Shown here in pieces: positions 9,329-17,819 of a DNA stretch of 43,480 nucleotides. The notes under the pieces were generated by a model. The model saw only the letters and a program-made list of their open reading frames with translations, had not been told where the DNA came from and searched no databases. The translations under genes were made by a program, and so were the position numbers. Positions within the stretch are counted from its first letter, which is position 1, and each line of letters begins with the position of its first letter. The stretch is from Alkalibacterium sp046484155. GTDB lineage: Bacteria; Bacillota; Bacilli; Lactobacillales; Carnobacteriaceae_A. Location: positions 1 to 43,480 of the forward strand of contig NZ_JAWOBT010000012.1 of assembly GCF_046484155.1 (NCBI RefSeq), written 5' to 3'.

Positions 9329-9907
9329 GTGGAATTTAATTTTGGAATGCTGATAACGATATTTATGATCAACGTCGTATATGTTACGTTAAATACGCTT
9401 CGAATGATGTTGACGATGAAAGGGTATCAAGTGGCAGCACCATTCGTAGCTATGGCTGAAGTAGCTGTGTGGGTTGTCGGACTAGGACTGGTACTGGATA
9501 ACTTGGATAATGTTTTAAATATTGTAGTTTATTCATTAGGTTTTGGTGCAGGTATTTATGCCGGTATGAAAATAGAAGATAAACTGGCTTTAGGCCATAT
9601 CGTGGTAACGACCATTGTACCTGATAACGGCTGGGATATTGCAGAAAAAATCAGAGGTGAAGGCTACGGTGTGACGATCAGCCAAGCGTATGGTAGAGAA
9701 GGCAGCCGCTATGTTCTGGAAATATTAACGCCGAGGTCAAATGAAAGAAGCCTGTACCGTTTGATCCAAGAAATAGAATCAAAAGCATTTATAATATCCT
9801 ATGAACCACGCTATATAAATGGTGGATTCTGGACAAAACGAATGAAAAGAAATAAAAAACAAGTCAGAAACAATCCTCAAGCAGATCCGTTTACCGAATT
9901 CAGATGA
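9329..9907 (+). CDS. UPF0316/DUF2179 membrane protein (YebE-like)
   Basis: A 192-residue protein with three N-terminal membrane helices (about residues 5-28, 38-60 and 65-82), including the TLNTLRMMLTMKG segment seen in this family. A soluble DUF2179 domain follows (about 95-175; VTTIVPDNGWDIAEKIRGEGYGVTISQAYGREGSRYVLEI), and a basic tail ends the protein. DUF2179 is a small regulatory-looking fold also found at the C-terminus of YitT transporters; no activity is established. The GTG start at 9329 has GAGGAGA about 8 bases upstream. It is 14 bases from the PurK-like gene and probably co-transcribed with it. Confidence 0.85.
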   Translation: MEFNFGMLITIFMINVVYVTLNTLRMMLTMKGYQVAAPFVAMAEVAVWVVGLGLVLDNLDNVLNIVVYSLGFGAGIYAGMKIEDKLALGHIVVTTIVPDNGWDIAEKIRGEGYGVTISQAYGREGSRYVLEILTPRSNERSLYRLIQEIESKAFIISYEPRYINGGFWTKRMKRNKKQVRNNPQADPFTEFR

Positions 9908-9921
9908 TGGAGTGACAAATT

Positions 9922-11040
9922 ATGATCAATTGGATAGAACCTGGCAGTACGATTGGTATTATTGGCGGAGGCAGTGTCGCTCGCTTGCTGGCACTGTCAG
10001 CAAAAAAATTAGGGTATCATGTGGGTGTGCTAGACCCGCATGCACATTGTTTAGCTGAAAGCATTACCGACTGGCATATAAAAGCTGAACTCACAAATGA
10101 ACAAGCGTGCCTGGATCTGGCTATGAGAAGTGATGTGGTTGTATACGAATCGGATGCTTTTCCATCTCATTTGGTGAAAAAAATTAAGCGCACCGTTCCT
10201 ATACCTCAGGGCGAAGAGTTACTCTCTATTTCTCAAGACAGAATGTTACAGAAGGCTTTTTTAGAATCCATACGCGTAAATATTGCCCCTTTTGCAACCA
10301 TTATCTCTTTAGCTGATATTAGAGAAGCTGTAAAGAGCATCGGTTTTCCCTGCGTCTTGAAATCGAATAGTACCGATGAACGCTATAAAAAACATCACGT
10401 ACTATTCAGTGAAAAAGATATTGTCTCTTCGACAGATTTTTTGAAGCAAGGAACCTGCGTTCTGGAAGCTTGGATACATTCAGAAAAAGAATTATGTCTA
10501 GCGCTGGTAAAAAGTAACAACGGCGAGATCTCCACTTTTCCCATAACAGAAATGAAATATAAAAATGATGAATTTTATCAGGCTGTTGCTCCTGCTCAGA
10601 TCGAGAGTGAAGTGGAACAAGAAATAAGACGCATTGGTCAAGTCATCGCAGAAAATCTGGATTTTATCGGAGTCATGGCTGTTGAAGTCTTTTCAACGGG
10701 CAGTGGGGCACTATATGTGAATGAAATCGTTGCTCATCCCCATCGTGCGTTTCATTACACCTTTAACTATCCGAACGTTTCTCAATATGAAGCATTGGTT
10801 AAGGCGGTAACAGGGTGGCCGATAAGCGTAACAAATAGATTATCTGATTCTATCGTTATGCAAGTGATAAGAACCGGTGAAAAAGATCTGGTTTATACGC
10901 AAGCGCAGATCAAACCCGATTGGCTCTTTACCTTTTATGATAATATCAATGAATCAGAAACCACCGAGTTTGGTCATATCGTGGTTCCAACTAAACAAGT
11001 CAATAAAACATTGGCTCAGTTAACAGATATATTTGTCTGA
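9922..11040 (+). CDS. PurK-like ATP-grasp enzyme (5-carboxyaminoimidazole ribonucleotide synthase family)
   Basis: The 372-residue length and domain order fit PurK: an N-terminal preATP-grasp Rossmann part with IGIIGGGSVARLLALSAKKLGY (normally GGGQLGRM), an ATP-grasp centre (FPCVLKSN.., residues about 145-152) and the diagnostic NEIVAHPHRAFHYT near residue 270, matching the PurK consensus NEIAPRPHNSGHYT. PurK carboxylates AIR using ATP and bicarbonate. The catalytic-loop substitutions and the absence of purE or any other pur gene nearby make this a divergent copy, which might act on another substrate. It lies between a DUF2179 gene and a GntR regulator 15 bases downstream. Confidence 0.75.
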   Translation: MINWIEPGSTIGIIGGGSVARLLALSAKKLGYHVGVLDPHAHCLAESITDWHIKAELTNEQACLDLAMRSDVVVYESDAFPSHLVKKIKRTVPIPQGEELLSISQDRMLQKAFLESIRVNIAPFATIISLADIREAVKSIGFPCVLKSNSTDERYKKHHVLFSEKDIVSSTDFLKQGTCVLEAWIHSEKELCLALVKSNNGEISTFPITEMKYKNDEFYQAVAPAQIESEVEQEIRRIGQVIAENLDFIGVMAVEVFSTGSGALYVNEIVAHPHRAFHYTFNYPNVSQYEALVKAVTGWPISVTNRLSDSIVMQVIRTGEKDLVYTQAQIKPDWLFTFYDNINESETTEFGHIVVPTKQVNKTLAQLTDIFV

Positions 11041-11055
11041 ATGAGGGACGTCTAA

Positions 11056-11706
11056 ATGACAAAAATGAATAAAGTTGAAGCTAAAGCCTATGACTATATA
11101 AAAAATGAAATAATGGTTTCACATTGGACAAAAGATAAACAGATAAAAGAATTAGATATATCCAAACGTCTTGATATCAGTCGCACGCCAGTCAGACGAG
11201 CGCTCAACCGATTGATTGTAGAAGGCTATGCTTACCAAGTGCCGAATAAAGGGGTGTTTGTTGGGGGAAAGCCGCTTGATCTAAGTCAGCAGAAGGAACG
11301 CATCTATTTTCTTGAATCATTACTTCAGCATATTTTTTATAGACTGCAGCTTGATGAATGTGTCATTGACACTGATCCCTTTTCGGATAGGATAGAAGAC
11401 CTGAAAGTTGCAGAATCACTTAAGTCAAATCAGTTTGAAACAGCTGAGATCGACTTTTGGAAAATGCTGCTCAGTTATCATTCAAACACGTATATGAATG
11501 ACCGCATTATTGAGACGATGGTGAGTTTATATCTAGATTCAAATCAGACACCTTTTGTTTTCCGTAAAAGTAGAGCCATTAAAATAGATCATTATGAACA
11601 ATTGATGGAATGGATCAAAGAACAAAATTACACATATGCTAGACGAGAAATTCGGATCTTGCTTAATCAGCTGCTTATTAATCTTATTCAAGGTATAGAC
11701 GAATAA
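11056..11706 (+). CDS. GntR-family transcriptional regulator
   Basis: A 216-residue protein. Residues about 5-70 form the GntR winged helix: AKAYDYIKNEI..., LDISKRLDISRTPVRRALNRLIVEGYAYQVPNKGVFV, with the recognition helix at SRTPVRRAL. The C-terminal 140 residues are helical, as in FCD (FadR-type) effector domains, although the FCD metal ligands are not obvious. It is the last gene of a likely three-gene unit with the DUF2179 and PurK-like genes and probably controls it or a related pathway; the effector is unknown. A terminator follows within 20 bases. Confidence 0.85.
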   Translation: MTKMNKVEAKAYDYIKNEIMVSHWTKDKQIKELDISKRLDISRTPVRRALNRLIVEGYAYQVPNKGVFVGGKPLDLSQQKERIYFLESLLQHIFYRLQLDECVIDTDPFSDRIEDLKVAESLKSNQFETAEIDFWKMLLSYHSNTYMNDRIIETMVSLYLDSNQTPFVFRKSRAIKIDHYEQLMEWIKEQNYTYARREIRILLNQLLINLIQGIDE

Positions 11707-11723
11707 AATGAAGTGGTGCATGT

Positions 11724-11756
11724 AAAACTCTATGCTAACGGGCGTAGAGTTTTTTT
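11724..11756 (+). terminator. Rho-independent terminator
   Basis: The arms ACTCTATGC and GCGTAGAGT (one G:U) enclose a short loop TAACGG and are followed by seven T. It ends the gntR transcript. The remaining 190 bases up to pcrA contain no gene. Confidence 0.88.
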
Positions 11757-11919
11757 GTAGTCTGAAAGGATATCGACTTGATTTAAGTCAGAGTAAAACA
11801 GTTTTTTGAAATAAGCTGAATAGTAACATACAGGAATTTGTACCAATGATATGTAGAAATTGTACCGTTACGGTGCATAATCTCTAGTAAGATGTATGGA
11901 AAGGATGCTCGATTTTCTG

Positions 11920-11925
11920 TATAAT
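11920..11925 (+). promoter_or_regulatory. Probable -10 element for the pcrA-ligA operon
   Basis: TATAAT preceded by TG one base upstream (TGTATAAT, an extended -10 arrangement) lies 26-35 bases before pcrA. The -35 region is poor (TGGAAA). It is the best promoter candidate in the gap after the gntR terminator. Confidence 0.45.
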
Positions 11926-11960
11926 GGAATAATGTATGAACACCTGAAAGGATGAATAAA

Positions 11961-14198
11961 GTGGTACTGCGAGAAGATATTTTACAAGGGATGAATCCCA
12001 AACAGAAAGAGGCAGTTGCTCACACAGAAGGACCATTGCTTATTATGGCTGGAGCAGGATCTGGCAAAACACGCGTATTGACGCACCGGATCTCTTATTT
12101 GATCCAGGAAAAAGGCGTGAACCCGTGGAACATTTTAGCCATCACCTTTACCAATAAAGCGGCTTCAGAAATGAAAAGCAGAGTTGCAGGACTCGTTAAA
12201 GATGGCGGACAAGACGTATGGGTCTCCACCTTTCACTCAATGTGTGTCCGTATCTTGAGAAGAGAAATAGACCATATTGGATACAGTTCTAATTTCACTA
12301 TAGCCGATCCCGGAGAACAGCTGACATTGATGAAAAAGATACTTAAACGATTGAATATCGATCCTAAAAAATATAATCCGAGAGCGATACTTTCTGAAAT
12401 AAGCAATGCCAAAAACATTTTACAGAACGAGAAAGAATATCGTGCTGAAGCAACAGATTTCTTTGGTAAAATGGTTGCCGATTGTTATGACAGTTATCAA
12501 CGCGAATTAAGACAAGCAGAAACGGTTGATTTTGATGACTTGATCATGCTGACGGTCCGCTTATTCGAAGAACATAAAGACATCTTGGAGTATTATCAGA
12601 CAAAATTTCAATATATTCATGTGGATGAGTATCAGGATACCAACCATGCGCAGTATCGTCTCGTCAAATTGCTGGCAGAAAGATTTAATAATATTTGTGT
12701 GGTGGGTGACGCCGATCAGAGTATTTATGGCTGGCGCGGAGCTGACATGGAAAATATCCTGAATTTTGAACGGGACTATACCGATGCCAAAGTCGTCTTA
12801 CTGGAACAGAATTATCGCTCGACCAAAAACATTTTAAAAGCTGCCAACGATGTGATTTCGCATAATTCGAAACGTAAAGACAAACATTTATGGACAGATA
12901 AAAATGGTGGAGAATTTATTACGTATTACCGCGCAGGGAATGAACATGAAGAGTCCCGTTACGTGATCCAGCACATCCAGAAAGAACTGGAGAAGAATCC
13001 GGATAGAGAATACGGGGATTTCGCCGTGCTTTACCGAACGAACGCGCAATCGCGTGTGATGGAAGAAACGCTGATCAAAACGAATATTCCTTACCGAATG
13101 GTGGGGGGGCATAAATTCTATGACCGTAAAGAAATAAAAGATGTGTTAGCGTATTTAACACTCATCGCCAATCCAAAAGATAATCTCAGTCTTGCCCGTA
13201 TCATCAATGAACCGAAACGTGGCATTGGAGCGAGCACGGTTGAAAAATTAGCCTTAGCCGCCGAAGAGATGGGCTGGAGCCTGTATGACGCAGCTTTAAA
13301 TGCGAACAGCATCAATCTTTCAGCACGTGCAACCAAGAAAGTAGAAGTATTCGCCTTAATGATCCAGGATTTCCGTAAAATGGCAGAGTTCTTAAGCATT
13401 ACGGAATTGACGGAAGAAATCTTGAATAAATCAGATTATTTACCGACGTTAAAAAAGGAACGCACCCTGGAAGCTGAAACACGTGTGGAGAACATCGAAG
13501 AATTCTTGACCGTCACGAAACAATTTGATGAGCAGCAGCCAGATGACGCCAGTTTGATCACGTTCCTTACTGATTTGTCTCTGATCTCAGATATTGAACG
13601 CTTGGAGGAAGAACCGACAAGTGAAATCACTTTGATGACCTTACATGCTGCCAAAGGTCTAGAATTCCCAGTTGTGTTCCTGATCGGCATGGAAGAAGGA
13701 CTCTTTCCGCTCTCTCGAGCAGACTCTGATGAAGAACAAATGGAAGAAGAGAGACGACTAGCTTACGTTGGGATCACGAGAGCAGAAGAAAAACTGTACC
13801 TTACGAATGCATTGTCACGGGCTCTATACGGGCGCGTTCAATCCAACCGTCCGTCCCGATTTTTAGAAGAAGTGGATGAGACAGTGCTGGAAGTTGAAGA
13901 ATCCAGCTCGTTAAAACCCTTTTCAAGCGGCATGTACAAAGGCATGGGGAACAGTTCCAAGGATCCTTTTGATAATAAGACGAAACAAAGGAAAAATTTT
14001 GTCTCACATGCCACAGGTAACAGTGGTGCAGAAAAATTAGACTGGCAAGTGGGAGAAAAAGTTAAACATAAAGTATGGGATGTTGGAACCGTTGTAAAAA
14101 TAAGCGGTGAAGGCGATGATCTTCAACTGGATATTGCTTTTCCAGGGATCGGTATCAAGCCACTCTTGGCAAGTTTTGCACCGATCGAAAAATTCTGA
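11961..14198 (+). CDS. pcrA: ATP-dependent DNA helicase PcrA (UvrD/Rep family)
   Basis: A superfamily 1 helicase of about 745 residues with the full motif set: Q-motif region GMNPKQKEAV, Walker A AGAGSGKT, motif Ia ITFTNKAA, Walker B VDEYQDTN, motif III GDADQSIYGWRGAD, motif IV LEQNYRS, motif V TLHAAKGLEFPVVFLIGMEEGLFP, and motif VI RRLAYVGITRAEEKLYLT. A C-terminal Tudor-like segment (KVKHKVWDVGTVVKI) is present, as in other PcrA proteins, where it binds RNA polymerase. It acts in repair and in unwinding for rolling-circle replication. AAAGG at 11947 abuts the ATG at 11952; the GTG at 11961 has proper spacing (about 9) and is preferred. ligA follows 19 bases downstream. Confidence 0.95.
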   Translation: MVLREDILQGMNPKQKEAVAHTEGPLLIMAGAGSGKTRVLTHRISYLIQEKGVNPWNILAITFTNKAASEMKSRVAGLVKDGGQDVWVSTFHSMCVRILRREIDHIGYSSNFTIADPGEQLTLMKKILKRLNIDPKKYNPRAILSEISNAKNILQNEKEYRAEATDFFGKMVADCYDSYQRELRQAETVDFDDLIMLTVRLFEEHKDILEYYQTKFQYIHVDEYQDTNHAQYRLVKLLAERFNNICVVGDADQSIYGWRGADMENILNFERDYTDAKVVLLEQNYRSTKNILKAANDVISHNSKRKDKHLWTDKNGGEFITYYRAGNEHEESRYVIQHIQKELEKNPDREYGDFAVLYRTNAQSRVMEETLIKTNIPYRMVGGHKFYDRKEIKDVLAYLTLIANPKDNLSLARIINEPKRGIGASTVEKLALAAEEMGWSLYDAALNANSINLSARATKKVEVFALMIQDFRKMAEFLSITELTEEILNKSDYLPTLKKERTLEAETRVENIEEFLTVTKQFDEQQPDDASLITFLTDLSLISDIERLEEEPTSEITLMTLHAAKGLEFPVVFLIGMEEGLFPLSRADSDEEQMEEERRLAYVGITRAEEKLYLTNALSRALYGRVQSNRPSRFLEEVDETVLEVEESSSLKPFSSGMYKGMGNSSKDPFDNKTKQRKNFVSHATGNSGAEKLDWQVGEKVKHKVWDVGTVVKISGEGDDLQLDIAFPGIGIKPLLASFAPIEKF

Positions 14199-14217
14199 GA
14201 GCAGGAAGGATAGTCCA

Positions 14218-16236
14218 ATGACTAAAAAAATGGATTTTGATCAGGCAAGAGAACGCGTCGATGAATTGGTCACCTTGCTGGACCAGTACAGTCATCAGTA
14301 CTATGTCCTGGACCAGCCAACCATTCCAGACGAAGAGTATGATCGATTATACAGAGAATTAGTTGAGCTGGAAGAAACCTATCCGACACTTGTTAAAAAT
14401 GACTCACCGACTCAACGTGTAGGTGGCAGTCTTTTAGAAGGTTTTGAAAAAGTGGAACATGACACACCCATGCTAAGTTTAGACAATGCGTTTTCTAAAG
14501 AAGAGTTGATAGACTTCGATCGACGGGTATCTCAGTTAATTGAGCGTCCCTGCACGTATCATTGTGAATTGAAAATCGATGGTTTGGCTGTTTCCTTGAA
14601 GTATGAAAAGGGTAAGTTCAAACAAGCCGTGACTCGTGGAGATGGGTCGGTGGGTGAAAATGTGACGGTAAATGTTAAAGCGATCAGATCCATCCCGCTA
14701 ACGTTGAAAGAACCGGTGACCTTAGAGACACGCGGAGAAATTTATATGCCTAAATCGTCGTTCGTTGCGTTGAATCAAAAACGTGAAGAACAGGGCGAAG
14801 CCGTTTTCGCGAACCCACGCAATGCGGCCGCTGGGACGATCCGTAATTTAGATCCTAAAGTGACCGCCTCGAGGAACTTGAGTGTGTTTTTATACTCACT
14901 CGCACAACTAGATGACAAAGAAATTGAAAGTCAGTCAGAAGCTTTACAGTTACTCGACGATTTAGGTTTGAAAACGAACCCGGAACGGCGTGTGTTCGAA
15001 TCCATAGATGCTGTGTGGGCTTTTGTTGAAGAATATCAGGAAAAGAGAACAACGCTTCCTTATGAAATCGATGGAATCGTCATTAAGGTGAACGAGCTGG
15101 ATAACCAGGAAAAAGCGGGTTACACGGTCAAGGCACCGAGATGGGCCATTGCTTATAAATTTCCTGCCGAAGAAGCTGAGACCCTCCTCCGGTCGGTTGA
15201 ATGGACAGTGGGGCGTACCGGTGTCGTCACACCTACAGCCATCATGGATCCCGTTCAACTTGCGGGAACGACGGTTCAGCGAGCAAGTCTGCATAACGTT
15301 GACCTAATGAAAGCAAAAGATATTCGCTTAAAGGATACTGTCGTTGTGCGTAAAGCGGGAGACATCATTCCTGAAGTGGTCAAAGTGAATAAAGACAAAC
15401 GACCAGAAGACAGTCAGCCGTACGCATATCCGACGCACTGTCCGGCCTGTCAGAGTGAACTGATGCATCTGGATGATGAAGTGGCCTTAAGATGTATGAA
15501 TCCAAGCTGTTCTGCTCAGGCAAAAGAAAAATTGACCCATTTTGTTTCGCGAAATGCGATGAACATTGACGGTTTAGGTGAGCGGATCGTTGCACAACTC
15601 TATGATCAGTCCCTGGTTAAAGACTCCGCTGATTTATACTACTTAGAAAAAGAGCAGCTGTTGACCTTAGATAAAATAGCCGACAAGTCAGCTGACAACA
15701 TGCTCAGTGCCATCGAGAGATCGAAAGAAAATTCACTGGAGCGGCTAGTTTTTGGTTTAGGGATCAGACATGTCGGAGCGAAAGCTGCCAGGTTACTTGC
15801 CGAAGAGTTCATTACAATGGAACAACTGAGAAAGGCGCCCAAAGAAGCCATCGAAGCCATCGAAGGACTGGGCGAAACAGTTGCCGAAAGCATTCAAGCC
15901 TTTTTCGAGTTAGAAGAAGTCGATCGATTGATTCAAAAGCTAAAAGAAGCAAGTGTTAATATGGAATATAAAGGTAAACGTAAAGAAGAGATTGAACAAG
16001 TCTCTTCCTACTTTTCAGGAAAGACGGTCGTCATCACAGGGAAGTTAGAACATTATACCCGTGATGAATTAGAACAGAAGTTGACTGATCTTGGTGCAAA
16101 AGTCACAGGCAGTGTGTCTAAGAATACTGATTACCTGATTGCTGGAGAAGATGCTGGAAGTAAGTTGACAAAAGCACAGGATTTGGAAGTGCCAGTGTTG
16201 ACTGAACAGCAAGTCCTTGAGGAAATCGATGAATGA
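14218..16236 (+). CDS. ligA: NAD+-dependent DNA ligase LigA
   Basis: 672 residues, the usual LigA length. Domains in order: Ia (QYSHQYYVLDQPTIPDEEYDRL, residues about 24-45), an adenylation domain with CELKIDG (Lys119 is the AMP-accepting lysine), the OB fold, a four-cysteine zinc finger (CPAC...CMNPSC near residues 407-430), helix-hairpin-helix repeats, and a C-terminal BRCT domain (FSGKTVVITGKLEHYTRDEL..., about 598-670). It seals nicks in replication and repair. The frame is open into pcrA, but the ATG at 14218 with GGAAGGA upstream fixes the start. It forms the conserved pcrA-ligA-camS unit. Confidence 0.96.
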   Translation: MTKKMDFDQARERVDELVTLLDQYSHQYYVLDQPTIPDEEYDRLYRELVELEETYPTLVKNDSPTQRVGGSLLEGFEKVEHDTPMLSLDNAFSKEELIDFDRRVSQLIERPCTYHCELKIDGLAVSLKYEKGKFKQAVTRGDGSVGENVTVNVKAIRSIPLTLKEPVTLETRGEIYMPKSSFVALNQKREEQGEAVFANPRNAAAGTIRNLDPKVTASRNLSVFLYSLAQLDDKEIESQSEALQLLDDLGLKTNPERRVFESIDAVWAFVEEYQEKRTTLPYEIDGIVIKVNELDNQEKAGYTVKAPRWAIAYKFPAEEAETLLRSVEWTVGRTGVVTPTAIMDPVQLAGTTVQRASLHNVDLMKAKDIRLKDTVVVRKAGDIIPEVVKVNKDKRPEDSQPYAYPTHCPACQSELMHLDDEVALRCMNPSCSAQAKEKLTHFVSRNAMNIDGLGERIVAQLYDQSLVKDSADLYYLEKEQLLTLDKIADKSADNMLSAIERSKENSLERLVFGLGIRHVGAKAARLLAEEFITMEQLRKAPKEAIEAIEGLGETVAESIQAFFELEEVDRLIQKLKEASVNMEYKGKRKEEIEQVSSYFSGKTVVITGKLEHYTRDELEQKLTDLGAKVTGSVSKNTDYLIAGEDAGSKLTKAQDLEVPVLTEQQVLEEIDE

Positions 16237-16258
16237 ATAGAAGTGAGAGTGAGAGCGA

Positions 16259-17473
16259 GTGAAAAAGAAAACAGTTCTTAGTTTAATAATTGCCCAGGCT
16301 TTGTTTCTTTCAGCGTGTGATTTCTTTCCAGATCCCGTTGATTCGAATGAAGCTGAACGGTCAGGAGAAACAGCGAATCAGCTGGAGGAAGATGCAGCAT
16401 CTACGATTGAAGAGCAGGTTGATTCAAATTATTACCGTCCGGTCATTACTGAAGACGGCACATACGCACCGAGTCAAAATAGAGGGATCACACGCAGTCT
16501 TAACTCGAATGTCAATATACGGACGTTTGAAACAGACTTGATGCGTCACTCTCAAGCACAGTTTCCTACGGACAGTCATTTCTTCCAGGAAGGACAATTC
16601 TTATCTTCTTCACTAGTCACAAACTGGTTAGGGAGAGAAAAGATACCTGACGAAAATAATGAAGAAGAGGAAGAAATAGATGAACAGGATGAACAGGTAG
16701 AAGAACAAATAGAAGAACAGAATCAGGGGCTGAATCCTCCATCTAATAATACCTTTGATCCTGCAGAGCGTGATCCGAATTATCTGAGTTCATTGCTTGA
16801 ACAGAACTATTACAGACAAACAGAAGAAGGGTTGGAGCTTGCCGGAATCAGTGTCGGACTCGCATTGAATCAAATCGATTATTATAGAGATGATATCGGG
16901 ACTAGACTGCAACAACCCATCCCGTCTGATGAGTTACTGGAAGCAGGCAGAGAGATGGCAGAAAAAGTCATCTCTCGCATGCGCGCTATTGAAGGCTTGG
17001 AAGAGATTCCAATACTCATAGGCTTATATGAACAATCGACACAAGACGACCTGGCACCAGGAACGTACGTTTCAGTAGGCTTTGTTGAAAATGGCAATAC
17101 GACGGTATCTAACTGGGAGGACATGAACGAAAATCGCCTGGTCTTTCCTTTAGAAGGCATGCAGAGCGCTGAAGGCAATAACTTTGCTAACTTCAGATCT
17201 GAAGTCGAAGGGTTTTTCCCTAATGTAAGTGGTGTAACCGGACTAGGTCATTATGTGGAAGACCAGTTAATGAATTTAGAGATCACGATCACCACTCAGT
17301 TCTACGGCAAAGGAGAAATCATTGCCTTTACCCAGTTCTTAAATGAAGCAGGCAAAACATATTTACCCAATAACGTGCCGACGCAAATCAATGTGGAGTC
17401 TTTAAATGGCATGGAGTCTCATCTCAACAGAGAAGCGGAACAAGAAGATTATGAGGTTTATATCTTTAATTAA
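16259..17473 (+). CDS. camS: CamS-family sex pheromone lipoprotein
   Basis: A 404-residue lipoprotein: Lys-rich N-region, hydrophobic core and lipobox LSAC (Cys20), so it should be anchored on the outer face of the membrane. An acidic Glu/Gln-rich linker (about residues 135-160) leads to the conserved CamS domain (about 170-400). Its position between ligA and gatC is the classic camS location. In staphylococci and enterococci the released signal peptide of such lipoproteins acts as a plasmid-conjugation pheromone (the cAM373 type); the segment before Cys20 here (LIIAQALFLSA) would be the corresponding peptide. The function of the mature protein is unknown. It starts at GTG 16259 with a weak purine-rich ribosome site. 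Confidence 0.9.
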   Translation: MKKKTVLSLIIAQALFLSACDFFPDPVDSNEAERSGETANQLEEDAASTIEEQVDSNYYRPVITEDGTYAPSQNRGITRSLNSNVNIRTFETDLMRHSQAQFPTDSHFFQEGQFLSSSLVTNWLGREKIPDENNEEEEEIDEQDEQVEEQIEEQNQGLNPPSNNTFDPAERDPNYLSSLLEQNYYRQTEEGLELAGISVGLALNQIDYYRDDIGTRLQQPIPSDELLEAGREMAEKVISRMRAIEGLEEIPILIGLYEQSTQDDLAPGTYVSVGFVENGNTTVSNWEDMNENRLVFPLEGMQSAEGNNFANFRSEVEGFFPNVSGVTGLGHYVEDQLMNLEITITTQFYGKGEIIAFTQFLNEAGKTYLPNNVPTQINVESLNGMESHLNREAEQEDYEVYIFN

Positions 17474-17513
17474 ATGATCAGAAAAATAAATAGCAGATGG
17501 AAGGATAGATAAC

Positions 17514-17819
17514 ATGGCGATAAATGAAGAAACAGTCAAACAAGTAGCCAAATTGGCAAAGTTGGAATTTGACGACAGTGCGATCCACTCTATTACAAAA
17601 GAGTTGGATCAAATTGTTGAAATGGTAGAGAAATTGGATGCCTTGGATACAGAGGGTGTCGAAGGAACCTATCACGGTCTTCCTCAGACAAACGTTTGGA
17701 GAGAAGATGTTGTTCAAAAAGGAACGGATAGAGAAGATTTATTTAAAAACGTTAAAACACGAAAAGATGGCTATATTGAAGTGCCTGCCATGTTCGACAA
17801 CGGGGGGAGTGAAGCATAA
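17514..17819 (+). CDS. gatC: Asp-tRNA(Asn)/Glu-tRNA(Gln) amidotransferase subunit C
   Basis: A 101-residue GatC: EETVKQVAKLAKLEFDD at the N-terminus and the extended region that wraps around GatA and GatB. GatCAB converts Glu-tRNA(Gln), and often Asp-tRNA(Asn), to the amidated forms, replacing a glutaminyl-tRNA synthetase. The ATG has AAGGATAG upstream, and the stop overlaps the gatA start by one base, indicating coupled translation. Confidence 0.95.
   Translation: MAINEETVKQVAKLAKLEFDDSAIHSITKELDQIVEMVEKLDALDTEGVEGTYHGLPQTNVWREDVVQKGTDREDLFKNVKTRKDGYIEVPAMFDNGGSEA

Noticed and set aside
14107..14217. Upstream extension of ligA
   Set aside because: It lies within the end of pcrA, and the standard LigA N-terminus starts at 14218 behind a ribosome site.
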